The notes beneath the pieces were generated by a model. The model was not told the DNA's origin. It saw nothing but the letters and a program-made list of their open reading frames with translations, and made no database searches. A stretch of 64,000 nucleotides of DNA from Senimuribacter intestinalis (GTDB taxonomy: Bacteria; Bacillota; Clostridia; Peptostreptococcales; Anaerovoracaceae). The translations under genes were made by a program, and so were the position numbers. Location: assembly GCA_943192975.1 (NCBI GenBank), contig CALPCJ010000005.1:62001-126000 (forward strand), read 5' to 3'. Below are positions 27,315 to 36,138 of the stretch, piece by piece. Each line of letters opens with the position of its first letter. Positions within the stretch are counted from its first letter, which is position 1.

Positions 27315-27392
27315 TAGTCCAAATTTCTGTTTACTTGCCGTTTTTTTTGGGTTTATAATAAAAAAAGAAGAAATCATACGACTTTTGGACTA
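27315..27392. promoter_or_regulatory. Inverted TAGTCCAAA boxes, candidate MocR operator
   Basis: TAGTCCAAA at 27315-27323 and its complement TTTGGACTA at 27384-27392 bracket the promoter of the MocR gene and lie in the divergent region shared with the amidohydrolase gene. Confidence 0.5.
27330..27359 (+). promoter_or_regulatory. Promoter of the MocR-type regulator gene
   Basis: TTTACT at 27330-27335, an 18-base spacer, and a perfect TATAAT at 27354-27359. The ATG follows about 50 bases later, with GGAGG close upstream. Confidence 0.6.
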
Positions 27393-27407
27393 TACGGAGG
27401 GTGCCAA

Positions 27408-28904
27408 ATGAAAATTTCTATCAATCGAAAAGCCCACACGCCGGTCTACGCACAGATCCGAAATGACATTCGGCAGAGGATTCTTTCTGGTGAGCTTGCT
27501 AATGGATTCAAGCTGCCGGCGGAGCGAACACTGGCAGCCGATATTGGCGTGCATAGAAATACCATAGTCAAGGCTTACGAAGAACTAATCAGCGAGGATC
27601 TAATCAAATCCTCCATCTCTCCTAGGGGCTATTTTGTAACGTACAGCCAGCCTGCCGACTTTAAACGGGGCGGCAGCTTTAAAAGCAGCAGATATCCCGG
27701 CGCACTGAGTTTCATGTTAAAAGAGGAGTATCTGCAAATGGACAACCTTTTCGACAAACTGTTTTACAGCAACGGTGTCGACAGTCCCAACGTGCCGCTG
27801 ATTTCCATGGCTGCTGATATCATTACCCCTGACCTTTATCCGAGAAAACAGCTGAATCAGATTCTCAGCGAGCTTTCCGAAAAGGGCCGCTTCGACTGGT
27901 GTGACTTTGCGCCTTCCCAAGGGCTGCCTCAGCTGATTCAAAGCATTCAATCCCTTTTAGAAAAGCGGCACATTCACGTTTTTCCCAAGGAAATTCAAAT
28001 TGTGGGCGAAACCTACGAAGCGCTGCAGTTTGCTGCTCGAATTTTTCTCTCTGCACGTGATACCATTATCTGCGAAGAGCCAATCTCCCCTGATATGCTG
28101 CAGGTGCTGCAGTCTCTCGCCCTGAATGTCATCACCATTCCCATGGATGAAAACGGCATGCAGACCCAGTATCTGGAAGGTCTCATTGTAAAGTACAGAC
28201 CTCGCATGATTTACACCATACCAACCTTCCATTTTCCAACAAACACCATCATGAGTCTTTCCAGACGATATGAGCTCTTGGAATTGTCCTATAAATACGA
28301 CATTCCCATCGTGGAAGAAGACTGCGACTCCGTTCTTCGCTATGAAGGAGTTCCCATTCCATCCCTAAAATCTCTGGATACCATGGGAAATGTCATCTAC
28401 GTCAATTCCTTTATCGCCACCATCTGCCCCGGCGTAAGGGTGGGCTATATGGTTGCACCGGAGCGAACAGTAAACAGGTTTTCCATGCTGATGGAAAACA
28501 GCCGGATCTTCGTCAATCCTATCGGTCAGTATCTGGCTTCGGAATTTATCAAAAAGGGCTACATCTATGACCACATCGACACCCTTTGCGACTTCGGCAA
28601 AAAAAATAGAGACTGCCTCTGCAGTGCGCTTGCTTCTCACGATGAAATTGCCTACAGGTTCCAGGTTCCAAAGGGCGGTACTGCCCTCTGGTGCTGTCTG
28701 AACGAAGATATCAACCCGCAGGCGCTTCTGTACAAAGCCCATGAGCTGGGAATTTCCTATATGCCCGGCGATTTGTTTTTCCCATTCATGAACAAAGGAG
28801 ACAACTTCCTCCGTCTCGCCTACGGCAACGTAACCGAAGCGCAAATTATAGAAGGTGTAGACAGACTGTCCACAGCCATTGCCGCAGTGCGCGGGCGCAG
28901 ATGA
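27408..28904 (+). CDS. MocR-type GntR/aminotransferase-fold regulator lacking the PLP lysine
   Basis: A 498-residue protein. Residues 10-78 are a GntR winged helix (LPAERTLAADIGVHRNTIVKAYEEL). Residues from about 110 form an aminotransferase-like domain. In typical MocR proteins the PLP lysine sits in an SFSKTLFPG-like motif. Here the aligned segment is SFIATICPG with Ala337 at the lysine position, and the VEDDYDSEFRY-like motif reads VEEDCDSVLRY. It may therefore sense a ligand without forming a PLP Schiff base. It is divergent from the amidohydrolase/MFS pair and is the likely regulator of that pair. Confidence 0.85.
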   Translation: MKISINRKAHTPVYAQIRNDIRQRILSGELANGFKLPAERTLAADIGVHRNTIVKAYEELISEDLIKSSISPRGYFVTYSQPADFKRGGSFKSSRYPGALSFMLKEEYLQMDNLFDKLFYSNGVDSPNVPLISMAADIITPDLYPRKQLNQILSELSEKGRFDWCDFAPSQGLPQLIQSIQSLLEKRHIHVFPKEIQIVGETYEALQFAARIFLSARDTIICEEPISPDMLQVLQSLALNVITIPMDENGMQTQYLEGLIVKYRPRMIYTIPTFHFPTNTIMSLSRRYELLELSYKYDIPIVEEDCDSVLRYEGVPIPSLKSLDTMGNVIYVNSFIATICPGVRVGYMVAPERTVNRFSMLMENSRIFVNPIGQYLASEFIKKGYIYDHIDTLCDFGKKNRDCLCSALASHDEIAYRFQVPKGGTALWCCLNEDINPQALLYKAHELGISYMPGDLFFPFMNKGDNFLRLAYGNVTEAQIIEGVDRLSTAIAAVRGRR

Positions 28905-28981
28905 GGGATTGTCCAAACATTAGTTTTGTCTTTTCTGCACCATTTTCTTTAAAAATACCGGAAATGGTGCACATTCAAGCT
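28905..28981 (+). repeat. Dispersed palindromic repeat, copy 2
   Basis: Contains ATTAGTTTTGTC and the palindrome TGCACCATTTT...GGAAATGGTGCA (28936-28971). It is near-identical to the reverse complement of copy 1 at 13648-13751 and begins directly after the MocR stop codon. Confidence 0.75.
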
Positions 28982-29056
28982 CTTCAAAAAAAAACAAGAT
29001 TGTACATAAAATATATGCACAACCTTATTATCTATTTATCTTTTATCTTTTGGGTT

Positions 29057-29096
29057 AGTCAAGTAAGATTTGTCAAATCTTACTTGACTATTTTTT
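29057..29096 (+). terminator. Terminator downstream of the MocR gene
   Basis: A perfect 15-bp stem, AGTCAAGTAAGATTT (29057-29071) with its complement (29075-29089) and a three-base loop, followed by ATTTTTT. The T run overlaps the end of the convergent hipA gene. Confidence 0.9.
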
Positions 29097-30351
29097 ACTC
29101 ATAACAAGCGCTGAACGCAGGACGCATGTCTTCGATTTTTCCGCGGGGAATGCCGTACTCGGTAGCTAACTTCTCCCAATTGTTCCCAACGATTGTGGTG
29201 ATTGCATCTGCCATTTCTTTTGCATTTTTTTCTGCGATGTTGAAACGGTATGCGGTCTCTATGGCAAGAGGTATGGATATGCGATTATCAGCCTCGTTTA
29301 CATTGAGAGATAATTCATCACCATACGGTACGGGATTCACATCGTAAAGTGGAGAAAGTGCCCAGCCGCTCTTTTTTAAAACAAAAGCGTGATTTCTTAA
29401 ATGATCGTCGGTATTGGAAATCGCCATGCTAAAAACAATGCGTTTCCATAGTTCAATCAAATCTTCTGTAGGATTAGCACCACTCGATGTGATAATTGAT
29501 ACAAGATCCAGATAGCTTGAACCGTCGGCAGCGGAGGCGCCGTCCGTTTTACCAAGCAATGTCATGGCTGATGCAAAATGAATTCGTTTATCTCTGTCTC
29601 GGTCGAAGCGTTTTACAAGGAAAGTGCTTCCGAGCTTCGAAAAAGTCTCAAGCTTTGATTCTGGTACATTCAAACCACACATGCGAGCGAGGTCGTGGAC
29701 AACCTTCTCCCAAGCGCCAGTATTGTTATCATCGTTTTTTGACGGAAACTTCGCGATCCATAATTGCCCCTGCGTATCCACAACAGTGGCTTTTGGACGC
29801 GCTCCGCCAAGAGAAGAACCCGGTCGGATCAGCTGATTCAACCACTTTTCATTCAGAGCCCTTTCATCATTTTCAAACTGTCTCGACGCCTCTTCTAATG
29901 TGCGCAATGTAGCCCAAGGGGGTGTGGCGGTTTCTTTATCGTTTGATAGGAATTCGCCCGTTTCCTCTAATTTGAAGCGGAGACCGCCCATGCGAGCTTC
30001 GTCATATACGCCAAGGAGAAAATCGCTGTCGTAAAGTTTCCGCGGTTTTCGTTCTTCTTTATCTGCAAGGTTACGCTCTCGCTTATTCATCAAAAGCCGA
30101 CCCCAACGATCGGGAGATGCATCCGCAAAGACCCCAAAGATTGCTCTGCCGTTTGGGAATTGTCTACCGGCGTAAGTCGGCAGATCAGGGTCAAGAGAAA
30201 GAGACAACTTTGTGTTAGCCAACCATTTGTCATCGTATGCGAAGGAATAGCTTTCTCCGCCCTTAATTACATCAACATAAAGCCTGCCAATCAACACAGG
30301 CACAGCACCACTGAAATCGTCATAGACAAGGATAGTTTTATTCATTGACAT
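29095..30351 (-). CDS. hipA: HipA-type serine/threonine kinase toxin
   Basis: A 418-residue HipA-family kinase with the N-terminal HipA_N region, a glycine-rich SSLGGARPKA loop near 195-204, the catalytic NTDDHLRNHAF near 312-322 and SPLYDVNP near 335. HipA kinases phosphorylate translation factors such as glutamyl-tRNA synthetase and stop growth. The target here is not known. GGGAGGATTAAAGCGC precedes the ATG, which lies five bases after the hipB stop, the standard antitoxin-toxin order. Confidence 0.88.
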   Translation of the reverse strand: MSMNKTILVYDDFSGAVPVLIGRLYVDVIKGGESYSFAYDDKWLANTKLSLSLDPDLPTYAGRQFPNGRAIFGVFADASPDRWGRLLMNKRERNLADKEERKPRKLYDSDFLLGVYDEARMGGLRFKLEETGEFLSNDKETATPPWATLRTLEEASRQFENDERALNEKWLNQLIRPGSSLGGARPKATVVDTQGQLWIAKFPSKNDDNNTGAWEKVVHDLARMCGLNVPESKLETFSKLGSTFLVKRFDRDRDKRIHFASAMTLLGKTDGASAADGSSYLDLVSIITSSGANPTEDLIELWKRIVFSMAISNTDDHLRNHAFVLKKSGWALSPLYDVNPVPYGDELSLNVNEADNRISIPLAIETAYRFNIAEKNAKEMADAITTIVGNNWEKLATEYGIPRGKIEDMRPAFSACYE

Positions 30352-30356
30352 GCGCT

Positions 30357-30677
30357 TTAATCCTCCCTCCGAGGTGCTCTTTTTCTTAATGTCAGATTCA
30401 AATCTTGCATTTTACGTCCCATTGCATCATCTTTGGCAACAAGCAGCAGGTCTTTATCCATGTTGTTCAGCGCATGTAAAACGGCTGCATAAATGCCAAT
30501 GGCAACGGAAGGACTCCCTTTCTCCACATTCCAAAGAGAAGCGCGGCTAATCCCCGCACGCTTTGCAACCAACTCAACAGGCAAATTGCGACGAAGCCTA
30601 GCCAGTTTGATTTGCTCGCCCATTGTTTTTAGTATATCCTCAGTGGTCGGTAATAGATTATACGACGTTTTTCTCAT
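30357..30677 (-). CDS. hipB: HipB-type XRE-family antitoxin
   Basis: A 106-residue DNA-binding protein with a helix-turn-helix at about residues 22-65 (IKLARLRRNLPVELVAKRAGISRASLWNVEKG). It should bind HipA and repress its own promoter. AGAGGTGAT lies seven bases before the ATG at 30677. The promoter upstream has both hexamers at full consensus. Confidence 0.85.
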   Translation of the reverse strand: MRKTSYNLLPTTEDILKTMGEQIKLARLRRNLPVELVAKRAGISRASLWNVEKGSPSVAIGIYAAVLHALNNMDKDLLLVAKDDAMGRKMQDLNLTLRKRAPRRED

Positions 30678-30701
30678 AGCAATCACCTCTTAATGTTTAT
30701 T

Positions 30702-30730
30702 ATTATAGACAAAACTCCGCGTTATGTCAA
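30702..30730 (-). promoter_or_regulatory. Promoter of hipBA, full consensus
   Basis: On the minus strand TTGACA (30730-30725), a 17-base spacer, and TATAAT (30707-30702), 25 bases before hipB. Confidence 0.85.
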
Positions 30731-30808
30731 TTAATATAAACGTTAAAAATGTTTCGCTTTTTCTAAAAAACTCATACATCTTATTCTTCCCAATTGTCAA
30801 GGAAACTA

Positions 30809-31016
30809 TTACGCCACCAGCGTGCCGATTCTGAACAAACAGCGCCGCCGAAACTGCCGTTGCCGTAAATACTGCGGCACTGTCCATGCCTGCGTCTGCC
30901 AGCATAGCAGGATTCACTGCCAGTATATATACCATCGATACAAAAGTAGTGGCACCCGCCATGATTTCCGTCCTGACCGTGGTGCCATGCTCTTTCAATT
31001 TAAAAATTTTCTCCAA
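30809..31016 (-). pseudogene. Remnant of a PbuG/AzgA-type purine permease gene
   Basis: From a TTG at 31016 the first about 58 residues (MEKIFKLKEHGTTVRTEIMAG, then ILAVNPAMLADAGMDSAAVFTATAVSAAL) match the N-terminus of hypoxanthine/guanine permeases. The expected next residues, FRIGTLVA, are present only in another frame, which hits a stop at 30809. The rest of the gene (about 370 codons) is missing and hipBA lies there instead. The reading frame is therefore broken by a frameshift and truncated. Confidence 0.75.
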
Positions 31017-31458
31017 ACTTATCTACGTTCCTCTCTTCATATCTACATTTTAGTTTGTCCGATTTCTATTATATTCTATGGAAAACGCAATTCATAGAGA
31101 AAATCTATATATTTTTTAGGAGAATCGCAAGGGGGGGCATGCTAGATAAATACGTTTAGTCAGAAACGACATAAAACCTCACAAATTCCATGCATTGTGT
31201 CATTTTTCAAATTCGTGTTTCAGTAATTCTGACACTATGACATGATATTTCCACCGATTGTGTCACTTTTTCATGATAACGAAGGAAATTTTTCTTTCTA
31301 TTGCTATGATTACAGAGGTGTGCAGCACTGCAGACCCAGAGAGCTGCAGCTTTACCACTCCTAAAAGTACAAAAAATGACACTTTCTCTAAAAATTCATA
31401 GAGAAAGTGTCAAATCATCAAAAACCAGATTTTCAAAACTGACACAAAAGCCTTAGAT
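31017..31458. other. Noncoding region with repeated ATTGTGTCA motifs
   Basis: No credible gene. ATTGTGTCA occurs near 31195 and 31258 and again inside the end of the surface-protein gene near 31468, always followed by T-rich sequence, and several shorter GTGTCA/TGACAC copies lie between. A terminator for the surface-protein gene lies at 31371-31412. Confidence 0.4.
31371..31412 (-). terminator. Terminator of the surface-protein gene
   Basis: TGACACTTTCTCT (31377-31389) pairs with AGAGAAAGTGTCA (31400-31412). On the minus strand the stem is followed by TTTTTTG. Confidence 0.85.
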
Positions 31459-32745
31459 TTAACGGGATTGTGTCATTTTGCCGGTTACACAGCTGATTGC
31501 TAAGCCCAATGCTGCAGCCAGCACCAGCACATAGATACCTAGCGGCTGTTCATCACCGGTCGCCGGCGCGGATTGCCCATCGCCCTTGCCGGACGTACCT
31601 GCTGTGCTGCCGGCAGCTGCACTGCCATCTTTATCATAGACATAACGCAGCACCAGACCCGAACCGGATTCATAGTCACCAAGGGTCAGCGACTTCATAC
31701 GATAATACTTCCAATTGTAATCATCATACAACGCATAGTCACTGTAGCTTCCCAGATACTCGTAGGTCTTTCCCTGATATACCGGCTGCTTAAAATCCTC
31801 TGCGTAGATGATGTCTCCTTCGGTTCCCATCAAATAATAGTTATTCGCTTTTTCACCTTCGTTAACAGTTCCGACAAGCTTTAATTTTCCGTCTACACGT
31901 TCGTAATAGCGGTGTTCCACAGTATAGTCACAAATTTGCGGACACTCGCAGACAAGATACGCGTTTGCGATAAGAATACCGCTGAATTCCTCGCTGGTTA
32001 TGTACTCAATCAGGGGATCGAGATTTGCAATCAAAGTCTTGATGTTCTCGATGTCCGCTTCTGTAATACCCATCTCTTCAAGGATTTCCCAGTCCTCCTG
32101 GGTCCAGGCTGAAGTATCTAAAACTTCATCAAGATCAAGACCCAGCTGCTTCATCAGTTTATCAAAAAGCTCAGAAAAACTATTTACTTCCCCAAACTCT
32201 TCCCTTGCCGCTTCCATAATCATGTCGATTGCAGCTTTGCAGATTTCGTGGGTTAAAATAGCCGCAGAACCGTCCACTACATAGTGACCCTCCGGCAGTC
32301 CCTCCACAGTGATTTCCACTTCGGTCAAAAGATTCTCAATATCTTCGATGACATCGCCTGCATCTTCCATGCTCGTCATGTCCAGCTTAGGGTCCTCTTC
32401 CAGCTCGCCTAAATCCAGTTCTCCCTGCATCTCCGCCAGCTTGTTCATGATTGCATCGCTGATTTTCTCAGATGGAAAGCCCAGCCAAAGTCCCATGGTT
32501 TCACCATCCATCTGCACTTCTTCCACAGGTACAGTCATATCCAGTCCTGCGCCCGGACATGTGAGGCGCACTTTCAAATCCTTTAAATTTTCAAGTTCCA
32601 GACAATCTTCATTGTCCACACTTACCATTACCACTGCATTGGGCGACTGTTTTACATCATCCATAAAATCTGCAAATACGGTCTGGCAAAGGGATGCGAT
32701 TACCAGCATAACCGCAAGCAAACAGATAAAAAGTTTCTTTCTCAC
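31459..32745 (-). CDS. Secreted acidic surface protein with sortase-like C-terminus
   Basis: A 428-residue protein starting at a GTG. Residues 1-25 are a signal peptide (KKLFICLLAVMLVIASLCQTVFA). The body is acidic and contains several Asp/Glu-rich helical stretches. A Ser/Gly/Ala linker near 375-392 leads to APATGDE, a hydrophobic segment (GIYVLVLAAALGLAISCV) and a KMTQSR tail, the order of a sortase signal with a variant motif. The family is not recognised. Its gene ends a run of minus-strand housekeeping genes, with dusB one base upstream. Confidence 0.75.
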   Translation of the reverse strand: MRKKLFICLLAVMLVIASLCQTVFADFMDDVKQSPNAVVMVSVDNEDCLELENLKDLKVRLTCPGAGLDMTVPVEEVQMDGETMGLWLGFPSEKISDAIMNKLAEMQGELDLGELEEDPKLDMTSMEDAGDVIEDIENLLTEVEITVEGLPEGHYVVDGSAAILTHEICKAAIDMIMEAAREEFGEVNSFSELFDKLMKQLGLDLDEVLDTSAWTQEDWEILEEMGITEADIENIKTLIANLDPLIEYITSEEFSGILIANAYLVCECPQICDYTVEHRYYERVDGKLKLVGTVNEGEKANNYYLMGTEGDIIYAEDFKQPVYQGKTYEYLGSYSDYALYDDYNWKYYRMKSLTLGDYESGSGLVLRYVYDKDGSAAAGSTAGTSGKGDGQSAPATGDEQPLGIYVLVLAAALGLAISCVTGKMTQSR

Positions 32746-32746
32746 G

Positions 32747-33709
32747 TTAAATCTCTCCTATCATTTGTAATAAAGCGTCCGCATCATCAATCTGATTGAT
32801 TTTCCCACGAATGGCGGCACTTCCCGGAAGACCTTTCAGATACCAGCCCATATGCTTACGCATTTCGCGGACTGCAACGCGATCTCCCTTTAATTCCATC
32901 ATAGCACAAAAATGCCTTTTCATCACCTGCTTTTTTTCGGTAATTTCTGGTGGCGGAGGTACTTCTTCCCCTCGCCATGCGGCGGTCACTTCTCTAAAAA
33001 TCCAAGGATTTCCAAGCGCCCCTCTTCCAATCATGACAAAGTCGCAGCCAGTTCTTTCAAGCATCGCCATAGCGGAAACTGCGTCCACCACATCACCGTT
33101 TCCAATAACCGGAATAGACACTGCTGCTTTGACGGCAGCAATTTGACTCCAGTCAGCCTCTCCGCTATAATACTGCTCTCTGGTTCTGCCGTGAACTGCT
33201 ATAGCCGCTGCCCCCGCAGCTTCTACTGCCTTTGCCGTCTCTACCGCATTGATAGAGTGAGAATCAAAACCAATGCGAATTTTTGCGGTAACCGGTTTGC
33301 TTGTATTTGCCACCATAGCGGCAATCAAATCGTGAATCAAATCCAAATTTTTCAGAAGAGCAGAGCCCTCTCCATTCTTCACGATTTTGGGCACCGGACA
33401 ACCCATATTGACATCCAGTATAGCGTTTTCGTAGGAGTCCAACTTCTTTGCTGTAAATGCCATAATCTCCGGCTCGCTGCCAAAGACCTGAAAAGCTACC
33501 GGCTTTTCCTGTGGATCTACATAAAGCAGCTGCTCGCTCTTCTGCCCGCGATAAAAGAGCCCCTTTCCGCTGACCATTTCCGAATATACCAAAGCCGCCC
33601 CCATCTCGCGGCAGATTCTGCGAGTGGGAGCGTCTGTAATTCCTGCAAGTGGTGCCAGCAAAAATGGATTGTCCAAAGTTACATTTCCAATCTGCAAGGA
33701 TTTATTCAT
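32747..33709 (-). CDS. dusB: tRNA-dihydrouridine synthase (DusB type)
   Basis: A 320-residue FMN-dependent TIM-barrel enzyme that reduces uridine to dihydrouridine in tRNA. The start LAPLAGITDAPTRRICRE and the DVNMGCPVPKI motif with catalytic Cys104 are diagnostic. C-terminal GDRVAVREMRKHMGWYLKG is also typical. It overlaps coaX by eight bases. coaX and dusB also lie close together in B. subtilis. Confidence 0.93.
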   Translation of the reverse strand: MNKSLQIGNVTLDNPFLLAPLAGITDAPTRRICREMGAALVYSEMVSGKGLFYRGQKSEQLLYVDPQEKPVAFQVFGSEPEIMAFTAKKLDSYENAILDVNMGCPVPKIVKNGEGSALLKNLDLIHDLIAAMVANTSKPVTAKIRIGFDSHSINAVETAKAVEAAGAAAIAVHGRTREQYYSGEADWSQIAAVKAAVSIPVIGNGDVVDAVSAMAMLERTGCDFVMIGRGALGNPWIFREVTAAWRGEEVPPPPEITEKKQVMKRHFCAMMELKGDRVAVREMRKHMGWYLKGLPGSAAIRGKINQIDDADALLQMIGEI

Positions 33710-34523
33710 TTTCTTTCGTTCCTTTACATGGCTTGCTAGCCTTTTTGTTCTTCTGATAAATCAGTTCCAGACCTTCTAAGGTCAACATTTTATCTACATA
33801 GTCGATACAGGAAACACCACTATCTATGAGAGTGGAAAGCCCTCCCGTCGCAACAACTGTCACAGGCTTATCCGACTCAGTCAGAACTTCCAGTTCCTTC
33901 TTCATCATCTTGACGATGTAATCCACCATGCCCATATGACCGTAAACAAGACCCGACTGCATACTTTGAATCGTATTCTTGCAGATAGTGTGACCTGGTT
34001 CCTCCAGCTCAACCTTCGGCAGCTTTGAGGTCTTTTCAAAAAGCGCCTCAGAGGAAATCTTCAGTCCCGGTGCAATAGTGCCTCCCAAATACTCGGCATT
34101 TTCCGTAATAGCGCAGAAGGTGGTCGCTGTACCAAAATCAATAATAATCAGCGGTCCGCCATATTTATGTACTGCTGCAACGGCGTTGACAATTCGGTCA
34201 GCACCAACCTGTTTAGGGTTGTCATATTTTACGATTAGACCAGTCTTAATGCCAGACTCCACAGTGATAGCACGTCTGTTAAAATATTTCATAGAAAGAT
34301 GCTGCAGTGTATAGAGCACGGACGGCACAACCGTTGAAATAATCACATCTTTGACCTCAGAAGTCTTCAGACCCTCGTAAGCAAACAGCTGGTTGACAAT
34401 CATGCCATATTCATCGGCACTCTTGTTCGTATCAGTCTTAATTCTCCAGTTGGTAATCAGCTTTCCGTCTTTAAATACGCCAAGTACGATATTACTGTTT
34501 CCAACGTCAAAAGCTAAAAGCAT
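33702..34523 (-). CDS. coaX: Type III pantothenate kinase
   Basis: A 273-residue ASKHA-fold kinase. The N-terminus LLAFDVGNSNIVLGVF holds the phosphate-1 motif, and GADRIVNAVAA and IIDFGTATTF are the other type III signatures. It performs the first step of CoA synthesis, which matters in a lysine fermenter that relies on CoA esters. AAGGAGATATACGGAA precedes the ATG. Confidence 0.93.
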   Translation of the reverse strand: MLLAFDVGNSNIVLGVFKDGKLITNWRIKTDTNKSADEYGMIVNQLFAYEGLKTSEVKDVIISTVVPSVLYTLQHLSMKYFNRRAITVESGIKTGLIVKYDNPKQVGADRIVNAVAAVHKYGGPLIIIDFGTATTFCAITENAEYLGGTIAPGLKISSEALFEKTSKLPKVELEEPGHTICKNTIQSMQSGLVYGHMGMVDYIVKMMKKELEVLTESDKPVTVVATGGLSTLIDSGVSCIDYVDKMLTLEGLELIYQKNKKASKPCKGTKENE

Positions 34524-34545
34524 TTCCGTATATCTCCTTCATATT

Positions 34546-36129
34546 TTACTTCACAACTCGGTCAAGCCGCTTTAGGGCAAGCGCCATGGTAAGTCCCGGA
34601 ATGACTCTGTTTCCGGTGATTTCTGCGCCCAAAACTTCGTTAATCCGTTTCAGTCTGTACTGTACGGTATTAGTATGAATTCCCATGAACTCGGAAGTCT
34701 TTCCGCTGTTCATGCCTGCATCAAGGACAAAGGTTTCCAAAGTCTCCAGAAGCTGCTTTGCCTTGTTTTCACCCATTTCCTTTTTAAATGGCTCTAAAAG
34801 ATCCATATAATTCTTCTTCAAATAACCTCCCTGCACCTGCAGATTAATGCAGTTCGATACGAGTGCAAGTTCGTATTTGGTGAACACTCTCTTATATGGG
34901 AATACGCTCTCCACAAAAGTCCAGGTTTCACTAATCAGTCGGAATGCATCTCCTGCACCCTCGATTCCGTCAATGCCCGTAGCATGGAAAATGCGCACCG
35001 TCTTACTGCCCTCTTTCAGCTTATCAAAGAGGTTCAGACAGCTAGTCTTCTGGGATACTTCCTCGTCCTCCCGCTTCTCTTCGTTTTTTAAAATCATACC
35101 GTAAGTTTCTTCACCCTCGGTAATACGAAGCACTTCAATGCCTTCTCGCTTTTCAAAATCACTGATAACACTGTTTCCCTGATTATTCTCAATGCCCTTT
35201 GCATAAAAGACACTGATAATGTTGTCTGCTTTGACATTCATTTCGTCTTTCAGAGAATACGCTAAAGACTTATTGCCGCGAATCAGCGCTTTAATCAGCT
35301 CTGCCCGCACGTCCCTCTCCGGCGTATACTTCCACATGCCCATAGCAAGCTCGATAATCTCCGACAGCTTGGTGATTTCACCTGCTGAGTAATTATCCTC
35401 ATTATCTACGATAAACAGGAAATATTTTTCTTTATTGATCGTAATTGGTCCCCAATAGGTCAGTACGCCGTTAACGTCAATAAAAGTGTAAATACCGGCT
35501 TTTTCAACATCGCGTTCCTTACCTAGGCGAATGGCGTCGGCGATGGTAGTTCTCTGCCTCGTTTCAATAGACAGAATCGGATTAAAATCCTTAGATAACA
35601 GCACTACCTGAAAATCATTGCTGACAGCCGCCTCTCTCAGCGCCGCCTGAAAGGTCTTGTGTTTTTCAAAATTCAGCAGATGGTAGATGGTGTTGTTGAT
35701 AAGACTGTTCTTGAAATTGTCGCCATATAAAAGCTTATCCATAATCTGCTCGATGGCATCAGAATATTCCGCCTTGTTATTTTGAGGAATCACAATCAGC
35801 GGCAGACCAACAGCTTCCGCCGTTTCTATGACCTCGCTGTCAGTGCTGGTCAGTCCCTTTTCTACATGAAAAATAACCAGCGCACTGACACCGCTTTTGG
35901 CAAGTCCCTTGATGACCTCACACTGGAGTTTTTCTTTGCCATGCATTCCGTAAAATGATGTCAGAACAATCTGCTCACGCACACCATTATTTTTAACAGC
36001 AGTTTCCACGCTGACTGCGTCCATGACCGACACAGAGCGCACACGATTTCCAATATTACGCTTTCCTGCTGCAAGAATACTGGGGCTGAATGCCTCTAAA
36101 CTCAAACAATCATTTACAGTGATCTTCAT
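34546..36129 (-). CDS. PucR-family transcriptional regulator
   Basis: A 527-residue regulator. An N-terminal PucR sensor domain (residues 1-125) is followed by a GGDEF-like/CdaR middle region and a C-terminal helix-turn-helix (TSEFMGIHTNTVQYRLKRINEVLG near 470-495). Such proteins respond to purine or amino-acid metabolites. It stands between ftsH and coaX, 10 bases from ftsH and 22 from coaX, so it may simply share their transcript. Its targets are unknown. Confidence 0.85.
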   Translation of the reverse strand: MKITVNDCLSLEAFSPSILAAGKRNIGNRVRSVSVMDAVSVETAVKNNGVREQIVLTSFYGMHGKEKLQCEVIKGLAKSGVSALVIFHVEKGLTSTDSEVIETAEAVGLPLIVIPQNNKAEYSDAIEQIMDKLLYGDNFKNSLINNTIYHLLNFEKHKTFQAALREAAVSNDFQVVLLSKDFNPILSIETRQRTTIADAIRLGKERDVEKAGIYTFIDVNGVLTYWGPITINKEKYFLFIVDNEDNYSAGEITKLSEIIELAMGMWKYTPERDVRAELIKALIRGNKSLAYSLKDEMNVKADNIISVFYAKGIENNQGNSVISDFEKREGIEVLRITEGEETYGMILKNEEKREDEEVSQKTSCLNLFDKLKEGSKTVRIFHATGIDGIEGAGDAFRLISETWTFVESVFPYKRVFTKYELALVSNCINLQVQGGYLKKNYMDLLEPFKKEMGENKAKQLLETLETFVLDAGMNSGKTSEFMGIHTNTVQYRLKRINEVLGAEITGNRVIPGLTMALALKRLDRVVK

Positions 36130-36138
36130 ACATTACCT

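Noticed and set aside
32912..33739. Plus-strand frame of 275 codons
   Set aside because: It is antisense to dusB and has the odd Cys/His-rich composition typical of shadow frames.
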